DNA from: Sympetrum striolatum
Lineage: Eukaryota; Arthropoda; Insecta; Odonata; Libellulidae
Assembly: GCA_947579665.1 (NCBI GenBank)
Contig: OX388350.1
Coordinates: forward strand, 83,533,152 to 83,597,151
Direction: 5' to 3'
DNA length: 64,000 bases
The notes beneath the pieces were generated by a model. It made no database searches, was not told where the DNA came from, and saw only the letters and a list, made by a program, of their open reading frames with translations. Each line of letters starts with the position of its first letter. Within the stretch, counting starts at the first letter, position 1. Shown piece by piece: positions 36,851 to 51,100 of this stretch. A program made the translations under genes and the position numbers.

Positions 36851-39800
36851 CAACATTTGTGAATATCAGCATTGATAAGCAAGGGATGTTCTTCATTGTT
36901 AAAACCAGTCTGTCATCTAAATAAACAACAAAGGGAGATACTGTGATAAATATAAAGCAGCTAGTAGAATATAAATATTTGCTAATGTAAATAAAATGAT
37001 TCAAAAATGTATTCTAATATCAATAGAATTAATATAATATCAAATACTTATTTATCCAGTTGGATCCTCTCTCATTAATTGTGAATATCAGCATTGATAA
37101 GCCTGGGATGCTCTGCATTGTTATTACCAGTCTGTGATCTAAATAAACAACAAAGGGAGACACTGAGATAAATATAAAGCTGCTAGTAGATGACAAATAT
37201 TAGCTAATGTAAACAAAATGAGTCAAAAATGTATTCTAATATCAATAAAATTAATATTATATTATATACTCATTTATCCAGTTCGATCCTCTCTCAACAT
37301 GTGTGAATATCAGCATTGATATGCCTGGGATGCTCTTTATTGTTAAAAGCAGTATGTCATCTAAATAAACAACAAAGAGAGAGACTTAGATAAATATACA
37401 GCTGCTATTAGATGTAAAACATTATCAAATATATATAAAATGTGCCAAAAATGTATTCCAATATCAATATAATTAATATAATATTAAATACTTATTTATC
37501 CAGTTCAATCCTCTCTCAACATTTGTTAATATCGGCATTCATAGGCCTGGGATCCTCTTCAATGTTATAACCAGTCTGACATCTAACTATACAACAGAGG
37601 GAGACTCTGAGATAAATAAACAGCTGCTTTTAGATGAAAACATTAGCTAATGTATATAAAATGTATCAAAAATGTATACTAATATCAATAGAAATAATAT
37701 AATATTAAATACTTATTTATCCAGTACAATCCAATCTCAACATTTGTGAATATCCGCATTGATAGGGCTGGGATGCTCTGCATTGTTATAGCGAGTCTTT
37801 CATCTATATAAACAACAAAGGGAGGGACTGAAATAAATATTAGGCTGCTAGTAGATGATAAATATTAGCTAATGTAAATAAAATGAGTCAAAAATGTATT
37901 GTAATATCAATAGAATAAATATAATATTAAATACTTATTTATCCAGTTCGATCCTCTCTAAGCATTTGTGAATATCACCATTGATAGGCGTGGGATCCCC
38001 TGCATTGTTATAACCAGTCCGTTAGATTGATAGATGCTCTGCATTGTTTAAACCAGTCTGTCATCTTAATAAACAACAAAGGGAGACACTGAGATAAATA
38101 TAAAGCAACTAGTAGATTATAAATATTAGCTAATGTAAATAAAATGAGTCAAAAATGTATTCTATTTTCAATAGAATTAATATAATATTAAATACTTAAT
38201 TATCCAGTTGGATCTTCTCTCAACATTTGCGAATATCAGCATTGATAGGCCTGGGATCCTCTGCATTGTTATAACCAGTCTGTCATCTAAATAAACAAGA
38301 AAGGGAGACACTGAGATAAATATATAAAGCAGCTCAAAGATGATAAATATTAGCTAATGTAAATAAAATGAGTCAAAAATGTATTCTAATATCTATAGAA
38401 TTAATATAATATTACATACTTATTTATCCAGTTTGATCCTCTCTCAACATTTGTGAATATCAGCATTGATATGCCTGGGATGCTCTGCATTGTTATAACC
38501 AGTCTGTCATCTCAATAAACAACAAAGGGAGAGACTTAGATAAATATAAATCAGCTAGTAGATGATAAATATAAGCTAATGTACATAAAATGAGTCAAAA
38601 ATATATTCTAATATCAATAGAATTGATATAATATCAAATACTTATTTATCCAGTTGGATCCTCTCTCAACATTTGTGAATATCAGCATTGATAGGTCTGG
38701 GATCCTCTGCAATGTTATAACCATTCTGTCATCTAATAAACAACAAAGGGAGAGACTTAGATAAATATAAAGCAGCTAGTAGATGATAAATATTAGCTTA
38801 AGTAAATAAAATTAGTCAAAAATGTATTCTATTATCAATAGAATTAATATAATATTAAATACTTAATTATCCAAATGGATCCTCTCTAAACATTTGTGAT
38901 ATTAGCATTGATAGGCCTGGGATGCTCTTTATTGTTAAAAGCAGTATGTCATCTAAATAAACAACAAAGAGAGAGACTTATATAAATATACAGCTGCTAT
39001 TAGATGTAAAACATTAGCAAATATATATAAAATGAGCCAAAAATGTATTCTAATATCAATATAATTAATATAATATTAAATACCTATTTATCCAGTTCAA
39101 TCCTCTCTCAACATTTGAGAATATCGGCATTCATAGGCCTGGGATCCTCTGCATTGTTATAACCAGTCTGACATCTAACTATACAACAGAGGGAGACGGT
39201 GAGAATAATAAACAGCTGCTATTAGAAGAAAACATTAGCTAATGTATATAAAATGTATCAAAAATGTATACTAATATCAATAGAATTAATATAATATTAA
39301 ATACTTATTTATCCAGTTCAATCCTATCTCAACATTTGTGAATATCAGCATTCATAGGCCTGGGATGCTCTGCATTGTTATAACCAGTCTGTCATCTAAA
39401 TAAACAACAAAGGGAGACACTGAGGTAAATATAAAGCAACTAGTAGATTATAAATATTAGCATAAGTAAATAAAATGAGTCAAAAATGTATTCTATTATC
39501 AATAGAATTAATATAATATTAAATACTTAATTATCCAAATGGATCCTCTCTAAACATTTGTGATATTAGCATTGATAGGCCTGGGATGCTCTTTATTGTT
39601 AAAAGCAGTATGTCATCTAAATAAACAACAAAGAGAGAGACTTATATAAATATACAGCTGCTATTAGATGTAAAACATTAGCAAATATATATAAAATGAG
39701 CCAAAAATGTATTCTAATATCAATATAATTAATATAATATTAAATACCTATTTATCCAGTTCAATCCTCTCTCAACATTTGAGAATATCGGCATTCATAG

Positions 39801-41018
39801 GCCTGGGATCCTCTGCATTGTTATAACCAGTCTGACATCTAACTATACAACAGAGGGAGACGGTGAGAATAATAAACAGCTGCTATTAGAAGAAAACATT
39901 AGCTAATGTATATAAAATGTATCAAAAATGTATACTAATATCAATAGAATTAATATAATATTAAATACTTATTTATCCAGTTCAATCCTATCTCAACATT
40001 TGTGAATATCCGCATGGATAGGGCTGGGATGCTCTGCATTGTTATAGCGAGTCTGTCATCTATATAAACATCAAAGGGAGAGACTGAAATAAATATAAAG
40101 CTACTAGTAGATTATAAATATTAGCTTAAGTAAATAAAATTAGTCAAAAATGCATTCTATTATCAATAGAATTAATATAATATTAAATACTTAATTATCC
40201 AGTTGGATCCTCTCTAAACATTTGCGAATATCAGCATTGATAGGCCTGGGATACTCTGCATTGTTGTAACCAGTCTGTCATCTACATAAACAAGAAAGGG
40301 AGACATTGAGATAGATATAAAGCAGCTAGTAGATGATAAATATTAGCTAATGTAAATAAAATGAGTCAAAAATGTATTCTAATATCAATAGAATTAATAT
40401 AATATTAAATACTTATTTATCCAAGTAGATCCTCTCTCAACATTTGCGAATATCAGCATTGATAGGCCTTGTATGCTCTGCATTGTTAAAAGCAGTATGT
40501 CATCTAAATTAACAACAAAGAGAGAGACTGAGATAAATTTAAAGCAGCTAGTAGATGATAAATAATAGCTAATGTAAATAAAAAGAGTCCATAATGTTTT
40601 CTAATTTCAATAGAATTAATATAATATTAAATACTTATTCATCCAGTTTGATCCTTCCTCAACATTGTGAATATCATCATTGATTTTCCTGGGATCCTCT
40701 TCATTGATATAACCAGTATGTCATCTTAATAAACAACATAGGGAGAGACTGAGATAATTATATACAGCTGCTATTAGATGAAAATCATTAGTAAATATAT
40801 ATAAAATGAGTCAAAAATGTATTCTAATATCAATAGAATTAATATAATATTAAATACTTATTTATCCAGTTCAATCCTCTCTCAACATTTGTGAATATCA
40901 GCATTGATAGGGCTGGGATGCTCTGCATTGTTCTAACGAGTCTGACATCTAAATCAACAACAAAGGGAGAGACTGTTTAAATTTACAGCTGCTAGTGAAT
41001 CAAAAACATTAGCTAATA

Positions 41019-42177
41019 TCTATTATATATAGATGCTTCTCCGGATTCATTCATATATATACCTATATAGATAGATAGGATACAAATTCACAGCCTAAAC
41101 TACAAGCGTCATTGATCTGAAATTTTTATGACATATTGGCCATAACGTGAAACCCCCAGGAAAAAAGAGACTTTGATCCTCAGTGTCATAGGTTCGATTC
41201 CAGAGGGCCCCAAAGTCCCGATTTTTCCCGTTTGAATGCATTGCCGTGATTTTCGGGAATTAAAAAAAAATACTTTCGGGATAGGTAGAGAAGTAAAACT
41301 CAAGGTGCCTATATTTATGGTCTTGGACTTTCGAAAACATCAATGACTTTTACAAAAGTTATCCTGGGTTCGATGCTAGGACGATGCAAAGATCTGCCCT
41401 TTAAAATACATGGGAGCCGTTTTTCATTATTTTTTTAGATGCACTTATCGAAATGATAGGATGTTCGTGCTTGGCTGGAAGATGTATGGTACGAATAAGT
41501 TTTAGAAAAAAATTTTCATAAGACCGTACTGTTCCTGGGTTCGAAGCCAGAGCACAATAACGTTTCTCTCATAAGGAATATAAAGGAAAAGTAGGACGTC
41601 ATTTGAGGCAGTTGTAACCAATATTTCTGCTTGAATTTGCATACGCGCTTAGAGATGGTGTTTTTCTTTTGTGCTACATAGAAAGTATTGCCTGAAAGAC
41701 CCGGGTTCGATGCCGGGCGGTAAAAATATCACCCATATATAATACTATGGGGTATCTTTTCATAATTTTTTTATGCATTTATCGATATGTAAGGGAGCTC
41801 TTGCTTAGATGGAAGATGTATATTAACACTTTGTTTAAGAAAAAAAATAGATAAGACCATGCTGTTCCTGGGTTCGATGCCAGAGCACATTATAATTTCT
41901 CAAATAAGGAGTGTATGTGAATAGTAGGACTTCGTTTGAGGTAGTTGCACCTAATAGTTTTGCTTGAATTTTCACACATAGTTTGATATGGTAATTTTCT
42001 ATTTTGCTGCATAGTAAGTACACCAGGAAGACCGGGGTTCGCTGCCAGGTGATTAAATTGCAGCGAATTCTACGAATATTTTGAATTTTTTTTTCTTTTG
42101 ATGTCCGTCCCGATATGATGCCGATATGAAATTAGTGTTGTCGATCTGCTTGCAGTATGCAAGCTACATTTTACTCG
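41019..42177 (+). mobile_element. Non-autonomous Helitron-like element inserted between A and T
   Basis: The uninterrupted satellite reads 'gctaatatatataaaacgag' (near 16570, 50670 and 58110). Here it is split exactly as gctaatA | 1,159 bp | Tatataaaacgag with no target duplication. The insert starts 5'-TC (TCTATTATATATAGA, itself with TCTAT/ATAGA symmetry) and near its 3' end has a perfect hairpin, GCTTGCA-gta-TGCAAGC (42148-42164), 13 nt from the end. Insertion between A and T, 5' TC and a 3' subterminal hairpin are Helitron traits. The end is ACTCG and not the usual CTRR, so it is atypical. No Rep/helicase is encoded. Internal tandem repeats (41191-42046) recall the repeat cores of Helitron-related non-autonomous elements. 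Confidence 0.6.
41191..42046 (+). repeat. Tandem units with tRNA T-arm/B-box-like motifs inside the Helitron-like element
   Basis: Six GGTTCGANNCC-like motifs lie at 41191, 41367, 41538, 41704, 41871 and 42036, spaced 176, 171, 166, 167 and 165 bp. Alternate units are more alike, giving a dimer period of about 335 bp; for example 'ctgttcctgggttcga' at 41530 and 41862. Most motifs sit in the loop of a short stem: CTGG/CCAG at 41538 and 41871, CCCGG/CCGGG at 41704, CCTGG/CTAGG at 41367. They resemble tRNA T-arms and the internal B box of RNA polymerase III promoters. No whole tRNA cloverleaf is found. Confidence 0.75.
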
Positions 42178-45100
42178 TATATAAAACGAGTCCAAAACGT
42201 ATTCTTATATATATAGAATTAATATAAAATAAACACTTATTTATCCGGTTTGATGCTCTCTCAACATTTGTGAATATCAGCATTGATAGGCCTTGGATGT
42301 TCTGCATTGTTATAACCAGTCTGTCATCTAAAAAAACAACAAAGGGAGAGACAGAGATAAATATAAAGCAACTAGTAGATTATAAATATTAGCTAATGTA
42401 AATGAAATGAGTCAAAAATGTATTCTATTATCAATAGAATTAATATAATATTAAATACTTATTTATCCAGTTCGATCCTCTTTCAACATTTGTGAATATG
42501 GGCATTGATAGGCTTGGGATCCTCTGCAATGTTATAACCAGTCTGATATCTAAATAAACAACAAAGGGAGAGACTGTTTAAATTTACATCTGGTATTAAA
42601 TCAAAAACATTAGCTTATATATATAAAATGAATCAAAAATGTATTCTTATATATATAGAATTAATAAAATATTGAATACTTATTTATCCAGTTCGATCCT
42701 CTCTAAAAATTTTTGAATTTCCCTATTGATAGGCCTGGGATCCTCTGCATTGTAATAACCAGTCTGTCATCTAAATAAACAACAAAGGGAAACACTGAGC
42801 TAAATAAACAGCTGCTATTAGATGAAAACATTAGCTAATGTATACAAAATGTATACAAAAATGTATACTAATATCAATAGAATTAATATAATATTAAATA
42901 CTTATTCATCCAGTTTGATCCTCTCTCAACATTTGTAAATATCAGCATTAATAGGCCTGGGATCCATGCATTGTTATAGCCAGTCTGTCATGTAAATAAA
43001 CAACAAAGGGAGAGACTGAGTAATTTTACAGCTGCTAGTAGCTCAATAACATTAGGTTATATATATAAAATGAGTCAAAAATTTAGTCTTATATCAATAG
43101 AATGAATATAATATTATAAACTTATTCATCCAGTTCGATCCTCTCTCAACATTTGTGAATATTAGCATTGATAAGTGAGGGATGCTCTAAATTGTTAAAA
43201 CCAGTCTGCCATCAAAATAAACAACAAAGGGAGACAATGAGATAAATATAAAGCAGCTAGTCGATTTTAAATATTAGCTAATGTAATAAAAATGAGTCAA
43301 AAATGTATTCTGACATCAATAGAATTAATATAATATTAAATACTTATTTTTCTAGTTGGATCCTCTCTCAACATTTGTGAATATCTGTATTGATAGGCCT
43401 GGATTGTTCTGCATTGTTAAAACCAGTATATCATCTAAATAAAAAAGAAAGGGAGTCACTGAGATAAATATATAAAGCAGCTCAAAGATGATAAATGATA
43501 GATAATGTAAATAAAATGAGTCAAAAATGTATTCTAATATCTATAGAATTAATATAATATTAAATACTTATTTATCCAGTTGGATCCTCTCTCAACATTT
43601 GTGATTATCATCATTGATAGGCCTGGGATGCTCGGCATTGTTATAACCAGTCTGTTATCAAAATAAAAAAACAAAGGGAGGAACTGAGATAAAATAAAGC
43701 TGCTAGTAGATGATAAATATTAGCTAATATATATAAATTGAGTCAAAAATGTATTCTAATATCAATAGAATTAATTAATATTAAATACTTATTTATGCAG
43801 TTCGATCCTCTCTCAACATTTGTGAATATAAGCATTGATAGGCCTGGGATGCTCTGCATTGTTATAACCAGTATGTCATTTAAATAAACAACAAAGGGAG
43901 AGTTTGTTTAAATTTACAGCTGCTAGTAAATCAAAAACATTAGCTAATATATGTAAAATGAGTCCAAAATTTATTCTAATATCAATTGAATTAATATAAT
44001 ATTAAATACTCATTTATCCAGTTTGATCCTCTCTCAACATTTGCGAATATCAGCATTGATAGGCCTGGGATGCTTTGCATTGTTATAACCAGTCTGTCAT
44101 CTAAATTAACAACAAAGGGAGTGACTGAGATAAATATACAGCTGCTAGTAGATGATAAATATAAGCTAATATATATAAAATGAGTCAAAAATGTATTCTA
44201 ATATCAATAGAATTAATATAATATTAAATACTTATTCATCCAGTTCGATCCTCTCTCAACATTTGTTAATATCGGCATTCATAGGCCTGGGATCCTCTTC
44301 AATGTTATAACCAGTCTGACATCTAACTATACAACAGAGGGAGACGCTGAGATAAATAAACAGCTGCTTTTAGATGAAAACATTAGCTAATGTATATAAA
44401 ATGTATCAAAAATGTATACTAATATCAATAGAATTAATATAATATTAAATACTTATTTATCCAGTACAATCCAATCTCAACATTTGTGAATATCCGCATT
44501 GATAGGGCTGGGATGCTCTGCATTGTTATAGCGAGTTTTTCATCTATATAAACAACAAAGGGAGGGACTAAAATAAATATTAGGCTGCTAGTAGATGATA
44601 AACATTAGCTAATGTAAATAAAATGAGTCAAAAATGTATTGTAATATCAATAGAATAAATATAATATTAAATACTTATTTATCCTGTTCGATCCTCTCTA
44701 AGCATTTGTGAATATCACCAATGATAGGCGTGGGATCCCCTGCATTGTTATAACCAGTCCGTTAGGTTGATAGATGCTCTGCATTGTTTAAACCAGTCTG
44801 TCATCTTAATAAACAACAAAGGCAGACACTGAGATAAATATAAATCAACTAGTAGATTATAAATATTAGCTAATGTAAATAAAATGAGTCAAAAATGTAT
44901 TCTATTTTCAATAGAATTAATATAATATTAAATACTTAATTATCCAGTTGGATCCTCTCTCAACATTTGCGAATATCAGCATTGATAGGCCTGGGATCCT
45001 CTGCATTGTTATAACCAGTCTGTCATCTAAATAAACAAGAAAGGGAGACACTGAGATAAATATATAAAGCAGCTCAAAGATGATAAATGATAGCTAATGT

Positions 45101-48100
45101 AAATAAAATGAGTCAAAAATGTATTCTAATATCAATAGAATTGATATAATATCAAATACTTATTTATCCAGTTGGATCCTCTCTCAACATTTGTGAATAT
45201 CAGCATTCATAGGCCTGGGATGCTCTGCATTGTTATAACCAGTCTGTCATCTAAATAAACAACAAAGGGAGACACTGAGGTAAATATAAAGCAACTAGTA
45301 GATTATAAATATTAGCATAAGTAAATAAAATGAGTCAAAAATGTATTCTATTATCAATAGAATTAATATAATATTAAATACTTAATTATCCAAATGGATC
45401 CTCTCTAAACATTTGTGATATTAGCATTGATAGGCCTGGGATGCTCTTTATTGTTAAAAGCAGTATGTCATCTAAATAAACAACAAAGAGAGAGACTTAT
45501 ATAAATATACAGCTGCTATTAGATGTAAAACATTAGCAAATATATATAAAATGAGCCAAAAATGTATTCTAATATCAATATAATTAATATAATATTAAAT
45601 ACCTATTTATCCAGTTCAATCCTCTCTCAACATTTGTGAATATCGGCATTCATAGGCCTGGGATCCTCTGCAATGTTATAACCAGTCCGACATCTAACTA
45701 TACAACAGAGGGAGACGGTGAGATAAATAAACAGCTGCTATTAGATGAAAACATTAGCTAATGTATATAAAATGTATCAAAAATGTATACTAATATCAAT
45801 AGAATTAATATAATATTAAATACTTATTTATCCAGTTCAATCCTATCTCAACATTTGTGAATATCCGCATTGATAGGGCTGGGATGCTCTGCATTGTTAT
45901 AGCGAGTCTGTCATCTATATAAACAACAAAAAGAAGGAATGAAATAAATATTAGGCTGCTAGTAGACGATAAATATTAGCTAATGTAAATAAAATGAGTC
46001 AAAAATGTATTGTAATATCAATAGAATAAATATAATATTAAATACTTATTTATCCAGTTCGATCCTCTCTAAACATTTGCGAATATCACCATTGATAGGC
46101 GTGGGATCCTCTGCATTGTTATAACCAGTCGTTAGATTGATAGATGATCTGCATTGTTTAAACCAGTCTGTCATCTTAATAAACAACAAAGGGAGACACT
46201 GAGATAAATATAAAGCAACAAGTAGATTATAAATATTAGCTAATGTAAATAAAATGAGTCAAAAATGTATTCAAATATCTATAGAATTAATATAATATCA
46301 AATACTTATTTATCCAGTTTGATCCTCTCTCAACATTTGTGAATATCAGCATTGATATGCCTGGTATGCTCTGCATTGTTATAACCAGTCTGTCTTCTCA
46401 ATAAACAACAAAGGGAGAGACTTAGATAAATATAAAGCTACTAGTAGATTATAAATATTAGCTTAAGTATATAAAATTAGTCAAAAATGTATTCAAATAT
46501 CTATAGAATTAATATAATATTACATACTTATTTATCCAGTTTGATCCTCTCTCAACATTTGTGAATATCAGCATTGATATGCCTGGGATGCTCTGCATTG
46601 TTATAACCAGTCTGTCTTCTCAATAAACAACAAAGGGAGAGACTTAGATAAATATAAAGCTACTAGTAGATTATAAAAATTAGCTTAAGTATATAAAATT
46701 AGTCAAAAATGCATTCTATTATCAATAGAATTAATATAATATTAAATACTTAATTATCCAAATGGATCCTCTCTAAACATTTGCGAATATCAGCATTGAT
46801 AGGCCTGGGATACTCTGCATTGTTATAACCAGTCTGTCATCTACATAAAAAAGAAAGGGAGACATTGAGATAGATATAAAGCAGCTAGTAGATGATAAAT
46901 ATTAGCTAATGTAAATAAAATGAGTCAAAAATGTATTCTAATATCAATAGAATTAATATAATATTAAATACTTATTTATCCAAGTAGATCCTCTCTCAAC
47001 ATTTGCGAATATCAGCATTGATAGGCCTTGGATGCTCTGCATTGTTAAAAGCAGTATGTCATCTAAATTAACAACAAAGAGAGAGACTGAGATAAATTTA
47101 AAGCAGCTAGTAGATGATAAATAATAGCTAATGTAAATAAAAAGAGTCCATAATGTTTTCTAATTTCAATAGAATTAATATAATATTAAATACTTATTTA
47201 TCCAGTTTGATCCTTCCTCAACATTGTGAATATCATCATTGATTTTCCTGGGATCCTCTTCATTGATATAACCAGTATGTCATCTTAATAAACAACATAG
47301 GGAGAGACTGAGATAATTATATACAGCTGCTATTAGATGAAAATCATTAGTAAATATATATAAAATGAGTCAAAAATATATTCTAATATCAATAGAATTA
47401 ATATAATATTAAATACTTATTTATCAAGTTCAATCCTCTCTCAACATTTGTGAATATCAGCATTGATAGGGCTGGGATGCTCTGCATTGTTATAACCAGT
47501 CTGTCATGTAAATAAATACAAAGGGAGGGACTTAGATAGATATAAAGCAGCTAGAGAATGATAAATATTAGCTAATATAAATAAAATGAGTAAAGAATGT
47601 ATTCTAATATCAATTGAATTAATATAATATTAAATACTCATTTATCCAGTTCGATCCTCTCTCAACATTTGTGAATATCAGCATTGATAAGCCTGGGATG
47701 CTCTGCATTGTTATAACCAGTCTGTCATGTAAATAAACAACAAAGGAAGGGACTGAGATAAATATAAATCTGCAAGTAGATGATAAATATTAGCTAATAT
47801 ATATAAAATAGTCAAAAATGTATTCTAATATCAATAGTATTAATATAATATTAAATACTTAATTATGCAGTTCGATCCTCTCTCAACATTTGTGAATATC
47901 ACCATTGATAGGCCTGGGATGCTCTGCATTGTTATAACCAGTCTGTCATCTAAATTAACAACAAAGGGAGTGACTGAGATAAATATACAGCTGCCAGTAG
48001 ATGATAAATATAAGCTAATATATATAAAATGAGTCAAAAATGTATTCTAATATCAATATAATTAATATAATATTAAATACTTATTCATCCAGTTCGATCA

Positions 48101-51100
48101 TCTCTCTACATTCGTAAATATCAGCATTGATAGGTCTGGGATGCTCTGCATTGTTATAACCAGTCTGTCATCTATATAAACAACAAAGGGATGGACTGAG
48201 ATAAATATACAGCTGCTATTATATGAAAACATTAGCTAATGTATATAAAATGTGTCAAAAATGTATTCTAATATCAATAGAATTAATATATTACTAAATA
48301 CTTATTTATCCAGTTGGATCCTCTCTCAACATTTGTGAATATCGGCATTGATAGGCCTGGGATCCTCTGTAATGTTATAACCAGTCTGACATCTTAATAA
48401 ACAATAAAGAGAGAGACTATTTAAATTTACAGCTGCTATTAAATCAAAAACATTAGCTAATATATATAAAATGAGTCAAAAATGTATTATAATATCAATA
48501 GAACTAATATATTATTAAATACTTATTTACCCAGTTCGTTGCTCTCTCAACAATTGTGAGTATCACCATTGATAGGCCTGGGATCCTCTGCATTGTTATA
48601 ACCAGTCTGTCCTCTAAATAACAAACAAAGGGAGAGACTGAGTAAATTTACAGCTGCTGTAGATCAAAAACATTAGCTAATACATATAAAATGAGTCAAA
48701 TACGTGTTCTAATATCAATAGAATTAATATAATATTAAATACTTATTTATCCAATTTGATCATTCCTCAACATTTGTGAATATCATCATTGATTTTCCTG
48801 GGATCCTCTTCATTGATATAACCAGTATCTCATCTTAATAAACAACAAAGGGAGAGACTGAGATAATTATATACAGCTGCTATTAGATGAAAATCATTAG
48901 TAAATATATATAAAATGAGTCAAAAATGTATTCTAATATCAATAGAATTAATATAATATTAAATACTTATTTATCCAGTTCAATCCTCTCTCAACATTTG
49001 TGAATATCAGCATTGATAGGGCTGGGATGCTCTGCATTGTTATAACCAGTCTGTCATGTAAATAAATACAAAGGGAGGGACTTAGATATATATAAAGCAG
49101 CTAGAGAATGATAAATATTAGCTAATATAAATAAAATGAGTAAAGAATGTATTCTAATATCAATTGAATTAATATAATATTAAATACTCATTTATCCAGT
49201 TCGATCCTCTCTCAACATTTGTGAATATCAGCATTGATAAGCCTGGGATGCTCTGCATTGTTATAACCAGTCTGTCATGTAAATAAACAACAAAGGAAGG
49301 GACTGAGATAAATATAAATCTGCAAGTAGATGATAAATATTAGCTAATATATATAAAATAGTCAAAAATGTATTCTAATATCAATAGTATTAATATAATA
49401 TTAAATACTTAATTATCCAGTTCGATCCTCTCTCAACATTTGTGAATATCACCATTGATAGGCCTGGGATGCTCTGCATTGTTATAACCAGTCTGTCATC
49501 TAAATTAACAACAAAGGGAGTGACTGAGATAAATATACAGCTGCCAGTAGATGATAAATATAAGCTAATATATATAAAATGAGTCAAAAATGTATTCTAA
49601 TATCAATAGAATTAATATAATATTAAATACTTATTCATCCAGTTCGATCATCTCTCTACATTCGTAAATATCAGCATTGATAGGTCTGGGATGCTCTGCA
49701 TTGTTATAACCAGTCTGTCATCTATATAAACAACAAAGGGATGGACTGAGATAAATATACAGCTGCTATTATATGAATACATTAGCTAATGTATATAAAA
49801 TGTGTCAAAAATGTATTCTAATATCAATAGAATTAATATATTACTAAATACTTATTCATCCAGTTGGATCCTCTCTCAACATTTGTGAATATCGGCATTG
49901 ATAGGCCTGGGATCCTCTGCAATGTTATAACCAGTCTGACATCTAAATAAACAATAAAGAGAGAGACTATTTAAATTTACAGCTGCTATTAAATCAAAAA
50001 CATTAGCTAATATATATAAAATGAGTCAAAAATGTATTATAATATCAATAGAACAAATATATTATTAAATACTTATTTACCCAGTTCGTTGCTCTCTCAA
50101 CAATTGTGAGTATGACCATTGATAGGCCTGGGATCCTCTGCATTGTTATAACCAGTCATTCCTCTAAATAACAAACAAAGGGAGAGACTGAGTAAATTTA
50201 CAGCTGCTGTAGATCAAAAACATTAGCTAATACATATAAAATGAGTCAAATACGTGTTCTAATATCAATAGAATTAATATAATATTAAATACTTATTTAT
50301 CCAGTTTGATCATTCCTCAACATTTGTGAATATCATCATTGATTTTCCTGGGATCCTCTTCATTGATATAACCAGTATGTCATCTTAATAAACAACAAAG
50401 GGAGAGACTGAGATAATTATATACAGCTGCTATTAGATGAAAATCATTAGTAAATATATATAAAATGAGTCAAAAATGTATTCTAATATCAATAGAATTA
50501 ATATAATATTAAATACTTATTTATCCAGTTCAATCCTCTCTCAACATTTTTGAATATCAGCATTGATAGGGCTGGGATGCTCTGCATTGTTATAACCAGT
50601 CTGACATCTAAATAAACAACAAAGGGAGAGACTGTTTAAATTTACAGCTGCTAGTGAATCAAAAACATTAGCTAATATATATAAAACGAGTCCAAAACAT
50701 ATTCTTATATATATAGAATTTATATAAAATTAAATACTTATTTATCCGGTTCGATGCTCTCTCAACATTTGTGAATATCTCCATTGATAGGCCTTGGATG
50801 TTCTGCATTGTTATAACCAGTCCGTCATCTAAAAAAACAACAAAGGGAGAGACAGAGATAAATATAAAGCAGCTAGTAGATGATAAATATTAGCTAATGT
50901 AAATAAAATGATTCAAAAATGTATTCTGATATCAATAGTATTAATATAATATTAAATACGTATTTATCTAGTTGGATCCTCTCTCAACATTTGTGAATAT
51001 CAGCATTGATAGAACTGGGATGCTCTGCATTGTTAAAACCAGTCTTTCTTCTAAATAAACAACAAAGGGAGACAATGAGATAAATATAAAGCAGCTAGTA

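Larger units (their letters stand above)
26114..41018. repeat. 222 bp satellite array, segment 5 (about 67 monomers)
   Basis: The longest uninterrupted stretch. It includes near-identical neighbours (32190-33000), repeated trimer blocks (38820-39480 and 39484-40140, 664 bp apart), and copies of the marker block near 33.5-34.1 and 37.5-38.1 kb. Small rearrangements occur at 30172-30291 and 31550-31600. The scattered ~65-codon minus-strand frames (28903, 36585, 36807) are repeat artefacts. No gene is seen. Confidence 0.96.
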
